Shown here: piece by piece, positions 22,431 to 32,602 of the stretch | Layout: each line of letters opens with the position of its first letter | Numbering within the stretch: the first letter of the stretch is position 1 | Source of the DNA: Quercus robur | Lineage: Eukaryota > Streptophyta > Magnoliopsida > Fagales > Fagaceae | Length of the DNA stretch: 64,000 bases | Reading direction: 5' to 3' | Assembly (NCBI RefSeq): GCF_932294415.1 | Contig: NC_065543.1 | Location: 46,153,777-46,217,776 of the forward strand | Program-made: the position numbers and the translations under genes | Notes under the pieces: model-generated | What the model was told of the DNA's origin: nothing | Databases searched by the model: none | The model's input: only the letters and a program-made list of their open reading frames with translations

Positions 22431-23502
22431 TCTATATATATATATATATATATAACCGAAACCTTTACTGGCACCACAATTTTCCACGTCAGCACAATAT
22501 TTAAAAATAAAAAATAAATAAAAATTATAACTTCTCAAAACCCTAACAACCTTACCCCTCTCTCAAGTTAAGAAATATAAAGTTACGGTTTCTGCAAACT
22601 CTCTCTTTCTTCAAACGTAGGAAGCCCTAAAGCATTCAAGATCTACAAAACCCTAGCAACCTTACCCCTCTCTCAAGTTAAGAAATATAAAGTCACGGTT
22701 TCTGCAAACTCTCTCTCTCCAGACGTAGGAAGCCCTAAAGCATTCAAGATCTATAATGCACAGTATAGATTTTAGCTTATAAAGTTCAATTTTTGTAAGG
22801 TTAGTTTTGTTTATATATTAATTAATACATAGTACTTTGTTCACTATTGAATACTCATATAATCAATTTCCAATTCAGTATTCAAGAATTAAACCAAAAT
22901 TCTAACTGCGCTATCATAAAATATTATTATTAGTATGAATTTTATGGAGTTGCGGTGTTCAAGAATTAAACCAAAATTCTTTTAAATTATCTATAATATT
23001 TTGTCCTCTGAAAATTTTATCTCTTTGATTTTAGTATATTGTGTTTCTTAAGCTATAGAGAGATTTTCTTTAATTTCTGCAAACTCTTTTTCTCTCCAGA
23101 TGTAGGAAGCCCTAAACGCACGGTATAGCATTCAAGATCTACAACTCACAGTATAGATTTTAGCTTATAAAGTTCAGCTTTTGTAAGGTTAGTTTGTTTA
23201 TATATTTAGTCCTTATGTTTAGGTTTAGGTTTAGGTTTTAAGAGATTTATATATTACTACTATGAGGCTGAATTTCCCGTGATATCAGTTTTATGTTTTT
23301 TTTTTTTTTTAATTTGTTTTATGTAAGGTTAGTTTGTTTACATCAGTTCTTTATCTCAAAAATAAGACTTTTATTTCTACCGCAAGAACTATTTAGGTAT
23401 GTATCCCTTGCAAGCACACATGAACTTAAATTGTCTTTTAATATATGCATGCTTTATTATTTTCTAATAGTTTTCCCGTGCATCGCACGGGTTAGCAACT
23501 AG
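22431..23502 (+). mobile_element. Helitron, 1.07 kb
   Basis: It begins TCTATATA...ATAACCGAAACC (22431, after A) and ends with the hairpin CCCGTGC-ATC-GCACGGG (23475-23491), TTAGCAA, CTAG (23499-23502) and a flanking T. Termini match those of the 61-4793 element. Inside, a 110-bp segment (CTTACCCCTCTCTCAAG) is repeated at 22551 and 22661, and a GTAGGAAGCCCTAAA/TTTTAGCTTATAAAGTTCA block recurs near 22730 and 23105. No helicase coding, so non-autonomous. Confidence 0.75.
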
Positions 23503-23555
23503 TTATTTTTTAAAGCCTGCGTTTTTTTTAAAGCCTGTTTTGTTTTGTGGGTGGG

Positions 23556-23721
23556 TCTTATTAATAAGCTTTGTGTAATGGTTGTGCATAAATTTTTGTT
23601 ATGCCCTTAAATTTTAATATTGTGTTTAAATATATAAGTCTTATTAATAAGCTTTGTGTAATGGTTGTGCATAAATTTTTGTTATGCCCTTAAATTTTAA
23701 TATTGTGTTTAAATATATATA
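23556..23721 (+). repeat. 83-bp tandem duplication
   Basis: TCTTATTAATAAGCTTTGTG starts at 23556 and again at 23639. The two units are essentially identical through TTTAAATATATA and are followed by a TA microsatellite. Confidence 0.85.
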
Positions 23722-24029
23722 TATATATATATATATTTTAGTTAGTGGTGATATATTGAATAAGTCTTTATTTATGCAGGTTGAGATTACAACAATACTT
23801 TTTATATAAATCAGGTTCTATTTCTCAATTGCTCTACACTTGAAAGTTATTTTTTATTTTAATCTTTATAAATATATTATTTGATTAGAACTGTCTACTA
23901 GAAAATATGCATCTAGATATGAAAAACTTAAGTGCTGACACTAGAAATTTGCTTCATTTTGATGAGTTTGTCACAAAAGGCTTAGTGTTTTCTATTAGAA
24001 CGTTTTTTTTAGAGAAATGTTGATATTTA

Positions 24030-24199
24030 ATGAGAAATGATATGTCTATAATATTTTTACAACAAATCTTAAGTGGCAAGTTGTTACTAATTATTGTTAG
24101 GGCAAAAAAGTAATCTTAGCATTAGTCTGAAATTTGAACCAATAATAACAAATCACCTGTGATTTGTTATAAAAATGTTGTAAACGTAGCATCTCTCAT
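24030..24199. mobile_element. MITE, 170 bp
   Basis: Terminal inverted repeats of about 38 bp: the left end ATGAGAAATGATATGTC and the right end, read inward, ATGAGAGATGCTACG, both continuing to ACAAATC. Both sides are flanked by ATTTA. A diverged one-sided relative is visible at about 51462-51530. Superfamily not assigned. Confidence 0.65.
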
Positions 24200-24419
24200 A
24201 TTTAATTTGTATTTGTTTGAAGAGCTGATATTTAAACCCTAGTTTTTTTTATCTGTTTATGTTTTTTTTTTTATGTTTAAATGTGTTTTTTTAGCAGAAA
24301 ATGGGGAGGTGGGTTACAAAAGCCTAATGAAGCATAGCTTAAATTGGTAAAATGCCAAATTTCAAATCACTTATAGGAAACTTAAATTTGGACCAAACCA
24401 CCAATAAATAAGTTGTAAT

Positions 24420-25357
24420 TTGCCTATAAATATGCTTTGAAAAGTAGTAATCATAATGTTAAATAGATACATCATAATGTTAGTATTGGTTTGTCTTGCT
24501 TTATATACCTCGTTGATCCTTTAATATAGTTCCAAAAATAGTCCCTTCTATTTTACAAAACTTGAAATTACCTGTTCATTGATGTTCTTCAGGCAGATCA
24601 TGAGCGATGACCATGTTCCACTTAAAAACACTCATAAAGGAAAGAAGATTTGGACTCGAAGATCATAAGCGAAGACCATGTCCAAATCTTCTGTCACACT
24701 TTTCCTGTTCTATCTTATACTCCACCAATCAAAATTTGTCATATGTTCACCTAACTAATTAAATACTATCATTATTAACTTATTAATACTACAATTATTA
24801 ATTAATAGTAGTAATTAATTAACTAGATGAACATGTGACAACTTTTTATTGGTAGAGTAGGAAAAATAGGACAGAAAATTTGAACTCGATAAGATATATT
24901 CCCGTTAGTAATGTGATGCTGATCACCCCTTTTTGGTAAGGTATATCCCGTTGATTATGAATGTCATTTATTGCTGTTACTGTGTTGTCTTTACTGAACG
25001 GGTATGTGTTGTTACCTTAAATTATTTGTTGATATACCCGTTTATTAACCGCACACACCCGTTTATCAAAAAAAAAAAAAATTAAAAAAAAAAAACCAAA
25101 ATAGTAGATTAAGAAATAATTCAATTTTTAAGGAGAATAAATAATCTTCAATAAATTTTAAAAAATAAATTATATCACATTACAGCAAATCCGTGGTTTA
25201 ACACTTTCATCTACCATCCAGTGTCCACATCTACTATAAATATGCTTTGAAAAACAGTAATCATAATGTTAAATAGATACATCATAATGTATTTGTTTGT
25301 CTGCTTTATATACCTCGTTGATCCTTTAATATAGTTCCAAAAATAGTCCCTTCTAAC
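24420..25357. repeat. Direct duplication of phytocyanin downstream flank
   Basis: About 125 bp at 24420-24545 (TATAAATATGCTTTGAAAA ... AAAATAGTCCCTTCTA) is repeated at 25234-25357, downstream of the minus-strand phytocyanin gene. The copies are nearly identical. Between them, 24680-24890 holds a fold-back of about 50-bp arms (CCAATCAAAATTTGTCATATG against its diverged complement), probably a MITE. The rest is AT-rich with nothing recognised. Confidence 0.6.
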
Positions 25358-25425
25358 CTGACCTGACCCAACTCTTAACCTGATTGTCCTGACCTGACCT
25401 ATCCCGTCTCTTCCCCTTCTGTTTG

Positions 25426-26375
25426 TCACTGTCCTGCCACCGCAACAATCATCATTTTCATGCTGTTTTCGCAGCAGCCACGTTTAGTGCAAATAAAATA
25501 GTTTTCTCCTTTATTAAGATAGACTGTATCATCTCCATTGTTATATTTGAAAGCGCCTTCTGGTGCTCTGCATGTTTCATAAGCATGTTTGTCTACGGCA
25601 ACCACATTGTAATCCGTTTGGTTGTATACAAACTCTGTAACATAGAAACACGGAGAAAATTGAATCTTAGTTGAAGATTTGAGAATCTTTAAATTTCCTT
25701 AATAGAGTATTACTGACAAAACCAATTTAGTTTATGTACAGAAATTACATGGCTAATCTAATTTGATGTGTTTCTAGATAGGTGTGATTGCATTAACAGT
25801 TGGAATATGGATATAAGTGTAATCAAGCAATGAGTAGAGATAATGAGAATCACCGAGTGAATCACCATCATGGAAGATCGTTCCATTAGTAAACCAACTA
25901 CCATTGTTTTCTTTGGTCCACCCAACAACATAAGTGGTCCTAGCGTAAAGTGTCACGATCATCATTTTCATGTTGTCATCACAGCATCCACGTTTAGTGC
26001 AAATAAAATAGTTTTCTCCTTTCTTAAGAGGAACTTTATCATCTCCACTAAATTTCCTTAATAGAGTATTACTGACAAAACCAATTTAGTTTATGTACAG
26101 AAATTATATGACTAATCTAATTTGAAGTGTTTCTAGATTGGTGTGATTGCATTAACAGTTGGAATATGGATATAAGTGTAATCAAGCAATGAGTAGAGAT
26201 AATGAGAATCACCGAGTGAATCACCATCATGGAAGATCGTTCCATTAGTAAACCAACTACCATTGTTTTCTTTGGTCCACCCAACAACATAAGTGGTCTC
26301 AGCGTAAAGTGTCGAAGCCAATAGTGTGAAAGCCAATAGAAATGGTAAAACAGGAATAGCTACTTCCTTGCCCAT
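25426..26375 (-). CDS. Phytocyanin / early-nodulin-like protein, two exons
   Basis: Exon 1 is 26375-26213: ATG, hydrophobic signal peptide (about residues 1-25, MGKEVAIPVLPFLLAF...), then ETTYVVGWTKENNGSW and IFHDGDSL. The donor GTGATT follows in phase 1. Exon 2 starts at 25634 after TTACAG and reads EFVYNQTDYNVVAVD, a conserved Cys (YETC), then NKGENYFICTKRGCC, ENSMKMMI and a TGA stop at 25426-25428. The spliced length is exactly 123 codons plus stop, normal for a single plastocyanin-like domain. Of the usual His, Cys, His, Met/Gln copper ligands, both His are replaced (Tyr in DYNVV, Cys in RGCC), so it probably does not bind type-1 copper, like early nodulin-like proteins. Three N-glycosylation sequons fit a secreted protein. 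No proline-rich tail or GPI signal is seen. The intron contains duplicate debris. Confidence 0.8.
25690..26313 (-). pseudogene. Broken tandem phytocyanin copy inside the intron
   Basis: Two direct repeats of about 265 bp (25690-25954 and 26049-26313, offset 359) each hold exon-1 coding plus the start of the intron. Between them, 25955-26048 is the 3' part of a second exon 2 (KGENYFICTKRGCC, then MKMMIV). It is joined without a gap and in frame to the second exon-1 copy (YARTTYVVGW) at 25954/25955. This fused block has lost its own start codon, signal peptide and splice acceptor. It lies between the outer exon 1 and exon 2. It reads as the scar of an unequal exchange between tandem genes. Confidence 0.75.
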
Positions 26376-26744
26376 CTGGCTATTAAAATTTCTGCAACAA
26401 ATAGAGCAACAATAGGGATAGAGAAGAATCATACTAAAGTCACTATCAATTTTATTACAAAAAGTCAAAATTACTAAGCCTAGAAAAAATCTGAGTCAAA
26501 GAAATGACATGCGCCCCCCACACCCCCCCCCCCCCCTCTCTCTCATTCTTAGGTCTTTATGATCTATGTTGTGAATCATACTAAAGTCACTATCAATTGT
26601 GTTTGAGTACAAGTGATTGTGTGCTACCAACAAGATTAAAATTACTGATAGTTGAGTGAAGCCACCAAAAAGAGAAAAAGCTACCAACGGATCAGTGTCG
26701 CTAGAGTAAGCTGTCGTAGATGTCGGCTGCGGAGCGTGGTGGTA
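26376..26744. other. Upstream region of the phytocyanin gene
   Basis: Contains a C-rich microsatellite and CT run (26513-26545) and a partial repeat of ATACTAAAGTCACTATCAATT (about 26429 and 26578). No clear core promoter was found. The open frame 26496-26768 has no recognisable product. Confidence 0.35.
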
Positions 26745-26882
26745 TGTTATAATCTTAGTGTCCCACATTGGTTAAGTGTAAGCTTATCTAGGTATTTATA
26801 AGCTCTTGGACACCTTTCCCTTACAAGCCGGTTTTCAAGGGTAAGTTTTACCTATAAGTTTGTAACATTTGGTATTAGTTGC
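26745..26882 (+). mobile_element. Short LTR with adjacent primer-binding-site-like sequence
   Basis: TGTTATAATCTTAG (26745) to TTTGTAACA (26867) is a 123-bp LTR-like block containing GTCCCACATTGGTTAAGTG and a TATTTATAAG TATA box. It is followed by TTTGGTATTAG, a near match to the plant initiator-Met primer site (TGGTATCAGAGC). The size would suit a TRIM-type element. The sequence right after it is gypsy integrase, so the rest of that element is gone. Confidence 0.5.
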
Positions 26883-26887
26883 ATGGT

Positions 26888-27201
26888 ATGCCAGCTTCTA
26901 TTGTGAGTGACAGGGATGCCACATTTACTTCATCATTTTGGTCTGAGCTATTTACGCTGCGAGGGACTAATTTGGTCATGTTCACTACCTACCATCCTTA
27001 AAGTGATGGTCAAAATTGTGAATAGAAGCTTGGAGCAATACTTGAGGGCCTTCACTAGTGACACTCCACATAGATGGGCTGAATGGTTGCCCTTAGCTGA
27101 ATTTTGGTTTAACTCCAATTTTCATACCAGTTTGAAGTTAACCCCTTTTGAAGCTTTATATGGCTTCCCACCTACTACAAGGGTGGTTGCTTTGGATACC
27201 T
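26888..27201 (+). pseudogene. Ty3/gypsy (chromodomain type) integrase fragment, left half
   Basis: Reads MPASIVSDRDATFTSSFW, then frame-shifted VNRSLEQYLRAFTSDTPH, RWAEWLPLAEFWFNSNFH and TPFEALYGFPPTT, the C-terminal half of a gypsy integrase core. The Asp of SDRD is present. A small deletion after DGQ removes the region of the catalytic Glu and shifts the frame. It is cut at 27201 by an LTR element; the same polyprotein resumes at 30878. Confidence 0.85.
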
Positions 27202-27586
27202 TGATGAGGGAGACACAAGAAGATTATTTTTTAATATTATTTATGTTTGCAAGTCAATTGTATTTTTATGTTTTTTATTTTATTATTTATTAGGCTATTA
27301 GTATTTTAATTTGGAAGTAAGGCTATTTTTGTAATAAGACAATTAGAGTTTTCTAGCCAATTAGAACTAAAGTTTAGCAATCCTTTATGAGCAACCTATT
27401 GTACTCCTTGAGAGTTGGTTAATATTTTAATGAATGAAAAAAATAGTCGTTTTGTTTTTCTTTGGTCTGGTGCCGACTCTAAGTCTACTCTAGGTGCTGA
27501 CTCTAAATAAGATCTAGGTGCTAACTCCTAGGTCATATTTATTTATTTTATTATTGTTTTAATTTTGTTCTGGTTGTCTTGCGTCA

Positions 27587-28324
27587 ATTTTGGTATTAGA
27601 GCAAACACCGATCTGTTTAAAGCATCATCGCAAGTCAATCCAGAACTAGACAAAAAAAAAAAAAAAATGCTTTCACCGTATATTTTCCACCACCAGAAAT
27701 CCAGCCCACCACACCACCTTCAAAATCCCTTCACAACATCTTTGCCAAACCAACATCAGAAAACCATTTCTCAATACCCACATGTATCAGGCCACCAAAA
27801 GGTTACTCGTCAACCAAACCCCTTTGACCCAACAACCAACAAATCCCATCTGTCAATCTTGGCCATCGTTGAAGCACCACACCAGCTACTAGAAAAGCCA
27901 GCCACCACAACCACAAACCTACCCGCAACCTATAGAACCCAAATGCCGTTGTACATCGCGCCACCTTCACTGTTCCGCCACCAGCCACTGACAGTAGCCT
28001 GTAGCCTGTTCTGCCACCAGCCACATGCTTCTGATCAACCCTCACCTGGGCCACCACACCACCATCCAACTACCACACAAGTGCTTCCCATCGATATGAT
28101 CTTAAAGGTAATGCATAACCCGGTCCTTTTTCTTTTAAACTCAAGTACCCTTTAGTCGTTGAAAAACCCCCCACCCGACCCATTTGTTAATCAAGTTCCC
28201 CCACTTGTTTTTGACCCACCCAATTAGGAAGCCTTTTGGATTTTAATATTCCTTGACCTAGTCCAAGTAAACTACACAAACCAACAAACCAACCAAAGTT
28301 AGTTTTTAAACCCAAGCCTTTAAA
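27587..28324 (+). other. 5' internal region of the LARD-like element
   Basis: After the primer-binding site the sequence is CA-rich. The frame 27565-28155 gives a His/Pro/Thr-rich translation (HHQKSSPPHHLQNPF...) with no recognised domain. The minus-strand frame opposite it is a shadow. Probably leader sequence, not a gene. Confidence 0.45.
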
Positions 28325-29336
28325 TAGGAACGGCAACGAGTCGGGTTCGAGCCGGGTTTTTCCATACCCAGACCCAACCTGCGGGCCAGGACGTGCGGCC
28401 CGGACCCGGTTCGTTTATTAAACGGATTTTTTTTCCTGAGACCCAGACCCGCCTCGTCGGGCCCCACCTAGCCAGGCCACTTTAGGGCCCAATCTTCAGC
28501 CCCTAACAGTGGCCCAATATAAAAAAAATATATATATATATATATATTTTTTCCTAAGAAAAAAAATCACAGCAGCACAAACAACAAATCCAAGTAAATC
28601 TCAAATCAAATCCATCATACCCATTCAAATTTCCTATTCATAGAAACCAAATACATTTGAAATCAAAATCTAAAACAAGCACATGCAAGGAACATCAAAT
28701 CTTAACAACTAAATCTAAATCCCTAAACCCATAGATTAAACAATGAGAATCTAAATCCCTAAATCCACTAATCAAATAAAGAAAAAATCGAAGAAGAACA
28801 TCAAAAATCATTGCCGTAATCATCGTGGTTGGCTTCAGCTATCATTAAACTCGGTGCAAAGCAAATATAAGGAGCAATATTGAACGAAACTGGGTGAGAT
28901 AGGAGAGGCTTTGCAGTGAAAATTTTAGATTTTCATCTTCGTCTTCTTCGACAAAGAGAGTGAGACCGAGAGGTTGAGAGCATAAGAGAGGGGCGGCTGA
29001 CATTCGATGGTCGACGGCATGAGACATGAGAGGAGAGTGGGAGGGGCAGCTTGGGTAGGGTTGAGTGAAATGAGAGAATGAATAAGTTGGGGTTTATAAG
29101 TTTATATATATATACTAGGGTTTTTTTGGTAATTTTATTTTTAAGCTAGTCGGGCTGGGTCCAGATTTGAGCTGGGTTTTTGTAAAAATCTGGACCCAAC
29201 CCGTACCCACTTTGGGGTTTTTTTTTTTTAAAAACCCAAACCCAACCCCTATTTTTAATCAAACTAGGTAAAATCCAGCCCATTATGGTCAAGCCGAATC
29301 GGGTATCCGCGGGTCAGGTAAAAATTGTCATCCCTA
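28325..29336. mobile_element. hAT-like non-autonomous element, 1.01 kb
   Basis: It begins TAGGAACGGCAACGAGTCGGG (28325) and ends AATTGTCATCCCTA (29336), with a perfect 8-bp target duplication CCTTTAAA (28317-28324 and 29337-29344). Both ends carry CCCGACCC-rich subterminal sequence like 11418-13460, so the two belong to related families. The interior is AT-rich with no transposase. Confidence 0.88.
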
Positions 29337-29523
29337 CCTTTAAATGAGTGCTCACCCACTATCCCAAAAAAAAAAAAAAAAAAAAAAAAAACCACGAAAT
29401 CCAAACCTGTCAACAAGCCCAATCCCAACAACTATTTGGGAGAACAGTCTTAGAAGCCCATTCCAACTATTTCTCTAGAGAAAATCACAACAACTATCTG
29501 TTGAAGCACTATTTTAAAGAATC

Positions 29524-30438
29524 ATGGAAATATTAGAAACACCTTATTTTGATGGTTGTGAAATTTATCCACGAGATTTTGTAAACTTGATGAAGGGGAT
29601 GGAGCAATTCTTTAAATAAACAAATTTTGTAGATAACAAAATGGTTAGGTATGCCAAGTTGAAGTTAAGAGGTAAAGCACAAAGGTTTTGGGAGAATCTT
29701 GTATATTTCTGCTATATGAAGTATGAACCTACCATTATTGTGTGAGAAGATATGAAAGAAAAGCTTTGTGATGAGTATTTGTCACCATACTATCAAGCTA
29801 AATATCTACCCCAATCTCAGTGTGGTATTTTTCAAGTTGAAGCAAATACGATGACTTCTTATCCTCATCCCATTTCATGTCCTCAGCGCACTTTTAAACA
29901 GTCTATCAAAGAATTATCTACCAAGGAATTAAATGAATTATCTGTAAAGCTCATGAAAGATGTTCAAGACAGGATTGCTTAGATGAAGCAAAAGAAGACT
30001 CAAACCGATTCAATTGGGAAACCAATGATACTTGATCACGATGAACTTATTGCTGCCCCAATAGAAGACAACATTAGTGATGATATCTTGGTCGTGGAGA
30101 ATCCTCCAGCAACACCAAATCCTAATGTTGACACATACGTACATGCCTCGACAAGTGTTGCTTTAACATGCGTGCAAGGAAATGAATCTATTGAAGAGCA
30201 ACAAGGTGAAGAGATGATGTCTAAAGAGAGTATTATGTTAAAAGGTGCACATGATGTGATATTAGAAACTAATGAATCTGCTTTTGATCGGCCTTTCATG
30301 GTGCATGAAGACAAACAGTTTGCTAATGTGGAGAAAGTGGATAACATAGTGCTTCTAATGGTTCAAGATAAGATTATGTTGAAGCAAGTGTTACTTGTCA
30401 GCATCCTAATCCTTCAACGCTTTAGAACTCGAGATTGA
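29524..30438 (+). pseudogene. gag-like remnant of the LARD-like element
   Basis: From about 29524 the translation reads MEILETPYFDGCEIYPRDF, then MVRYAKLKLRGKAQRFWENL and LCDEYLSPYYQAKYLPQ, the pattern of a retrotransposon gag (charged helix, RGxAxxFWENL). Stop codons interrupt it near 29619, 29743 and 29980. The last frame (29983-30438) is acidic with no zinc knuckle or protease motif, and ends just before the polypurine tract. It is non-functional as read. Confidence 0.6.
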
Positions 30439-30877
30439 GTTTTCTCCAACTAAAGGAGAATGATGAGGGAGACACAAGAATATTATTTAGTATTATTTAT
30501 GTTTGCAAGTCAATTTTATTTTTATGTTTTAGGTTTTATTAGTTTATTGGGCTATAAATATTTTAATTTGGAAGTAAGGTTATTTTTGTAATAAGGCAAT
30601 TAGGGTTTCCTAGCCAATTAGAACTAGGGTTTAGCAATCCTTTATAAGCAATTTATTGTACTCCTTGAGAGTTAGTTGATATTTTGATGAATTAAAAAAA
30701 TAGTCGTTTGGTTTTTTTTGGGTCTGGTGCTGACTCCAGGTCTACCTTAGGTGCTGACTTCTAGTGGTTTCTCCGCTTGTTGCTAACTCCAAGCAAGGCC
30801 TAGGTGCTGACTACTAGGTCATATCTCTTTATTTTATAGTTGTTTCAATTTTGTTCTGCTTGTCCTGCGTCATACCT

Positions 30878-31410
30878 TATTGTGTTAAAGGGAACCTATT
30901 CTATTTACTTTTAGAGCCAATTTAGGTGCTGCCTAGGAGAGGATGAAAGCACAGGTTGATAAGCATAGACAAGACAGAGACTTTGAGGTGGGTGATTAAG
31001 TCTATTTGAAGTTGCAACCCTATAGACAGAGAACTTTGGCCTGTAAGGGTAAGTGGAAGTTACTATCAAGTTCTTTGGACCTTTTCAAGTCCTACAGAAG
31101 GTGGGGACAGTCTCTTACAAGTTGGATTTGCCTCCTAAAGCCAAAATCCATTCTCTTTTTCATGTTTCATGTCTAAAACTGAGGCTTGGGCAGCATGTTC
31201 ATCCTATTCCTACTCTACCTCCTGTGGATGCTGAAGGTCAGGTGTGTGTTGAGCCAATTAAGATGTTGCAATCCAGGTCCAAGTCACTGAGGTCCAGCGA
31301 CATTACTGAAGTCCTGGTTCAATGGTTTGGTTGTTCTTTTAGAGATGCCACATGGGAATCTCTGCATCAGTGTTATTTGCACACCTTGTGGGCAAGGTGC
31401 TCTAAATAGG
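30878..31410 (+). pseudogene. Ty3/gypsy polyprotein C-terminus with chromodomain
   Basis: Continues the integrase of 26888-27201 after the TACCT duplication: RMKAQVDKHRQDRDFEVGD, a stop where Trp is usual, VYLKLQPYRQRTL, then in another frame FFGPFQVLQKVGTVSYKLDL, PPKAKIHSLFHVSCLK and a chromodomain-like end (ITEVLVQW...ATWES, about 31292-31360). The chromodomain tail identifies a chromovirus-type gypsy element. One frameshift near 31050 and the stop make it inactive. Confidence 0.85.
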
Positions 31411-31768
31411 AGGGGGTAATGTTGAGCATCTCAATTGTGTACGTGTATTTGAGTACAAGTGTCTGTGTGTGCTAGTGTAGGGGTATGCATGTACTGGTGC
31501 AGGGGGGTGTGTGTATGACTGCATGATTGTGCGTGGGAGAGTGCATTGCATACCTGAGGGTAGTTAGTTACTGTTAGTTGGGAATAGTTGGTTGGTTGGT
31601 TAGAGCCTTGATGTATAAGATGTGTATGAGTAGTTATAGATTCATTCATTGAATAATATCTTCAGATTGGATATCTCTCTCTCTCTCATTCCCTCTCTAA
31701 TTCTCTACATTCCTTCTTATGCTCTGTTCTTGGAGGCCTAGATCCCTTCGAAAGTGATCTACCATACA
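31408..31768 (+). mobile_element. Polypurine tract and 3' LTR of the chromovirus
   Basis: AGGAGGGGGTAA (31408-31419) is followed by an LTR from TGTTGAGCATC (31420) to CTACCATACA (31768), 349 bp, with a CT run near 31675. No 5' LTR partner was found in the window. The left part of this element was lost or replaced near 26888. Confidence 0.65.
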
Positions 31769-31980
31769 ATCCCTCTTTTTGAATCTTAGCAAATGACCAA
31801 AATGCCCCTGAAATCTCTAAAATCACCAAATGTACTCAAAAACCACTAAACCATAACCTTAATGGGAATCTATTTTTATTTCCTGCCAAGATTTTCTCTC
31901 CTAATTTAGTATTAGCATTAATGCATAGATCCCCCTCATCACCACCACCCACAACTATCGGACAAGAATTGCCAACCTGA
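31769..31980. other. Short spacer
   Basis: Contains CAAAATGCCCCTGAAATC and ACCACTAAACC words like those of the minisatellite at 33.2 kb. No coding. Confidence 0.4.
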
Positions 31981-32602
31981 TTATCGATGACCACAACGTG
32001 TGCAAGACTTACCAACTAGATTTTTGTTTGCCACCATCTGTGCAGGTTTAGACTCAGTATCTCCACTATCTAAGCCTTCCCCTTGTCTTTGGTAATAAGT
32101 TGCTGTGACTAAGTCATACCCCTTGCCCGCCCATGACTTACCGTTTCTACAAAAGAACGAGGATCGAAACTTTGAATTTTGCTTTTGCATTTGAGCTATA
32201 AATTTTGAACAACCCAAAGCATGTTGGTTGGGTTCCAACATCTTTCTTAATTAGTGCTCAAAAAACCTCCAACAATTTTGTGCTATGCCTTCAAGAATTA
32301 TGATAGACTTCCTAAGTTTGCCAACTTTGAGTTCGATCATTAATAAGAATTGACCAAAAGAATTGGAACCCCGTTGCAAACTATAAGAAGTACCACCTTC
32401 CTTGAGTGTAAAAAATTGCTTGGTGTGTGTGCTCAATATTACTCATCAGCCATTGTGTTGTATTCTTGCCCATTAAAACTGGTTTCATAAAGTATTTTCC
32501 CCATTCAAAAATCCATAGAGAGAAACAATTTCCCCCTTCCTCTACCCACCAAGTGAAAAAGCTTAGATTCAATAAATAAATAAAAACTGTGAAACCCACC
32601 AA
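31981..32602 (-). pseudogene. N-terminal fragment of a plant LINE-type polyprotein
   Basis: On the minus strand: FFTLKEGGTSYSLQRGSN, SFGQFLLMIELKVGKLRKS, IIILEGIAQNCWRFFEH, then LEPNQHALGCSKFIAQM. This resembles the N-terminal region of plant LINE-encoded proteins and parallels the block NKAGVFVVIVEYFGG...RRGCVMIPASSSHVGW of the LINE at 39.0-39.7 kb (hydrophobic strand, R-S/G, VIP/ILE, GW/CW). Internal stops are present and no endonuclease or RT follows. The assignment rests on that pattern only. Confidence 0.45.

Larger units (their letters stand above)
27202..30872 (+). mobile_element. Complete non-autonomous LTR retrotransposon (LARD-like)
   Basis: Left LTR 27202-27586 and right LTR 30461-30872 both start TGATGAGGGAGACACAAGAA and end TGCGTCA. 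The target duplication TACCT is at 27197-27201 and 30873-30877. A primer-binding site TTGGTATTAGAGC follows the left LTR (27590-27602) and a polypurine tract AAAGGAGAA precedes the right LTR. The internal 2.9 kb has gag-like remnants but no protease, RT or integrase, so mobility needed a helper. A hAT-like element (28325-29336) is nested in it. LTRs differ by scattered changes and indels, so the insertion is not recent. Confidence 0.92.

Noticed and set aside
23220..23248. Short TTTAGGT tandem run resembling a plant telomere repeat
   Set aside because: Only about four units of TTTAGG, not TTTAGGG; too short for an interstitial telomere tract.
27803..28069. Minus-strand 88-codon frame in the LARD-like leader
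   Set aside because: Antisense to CA-rich leader; no recognisable protein.
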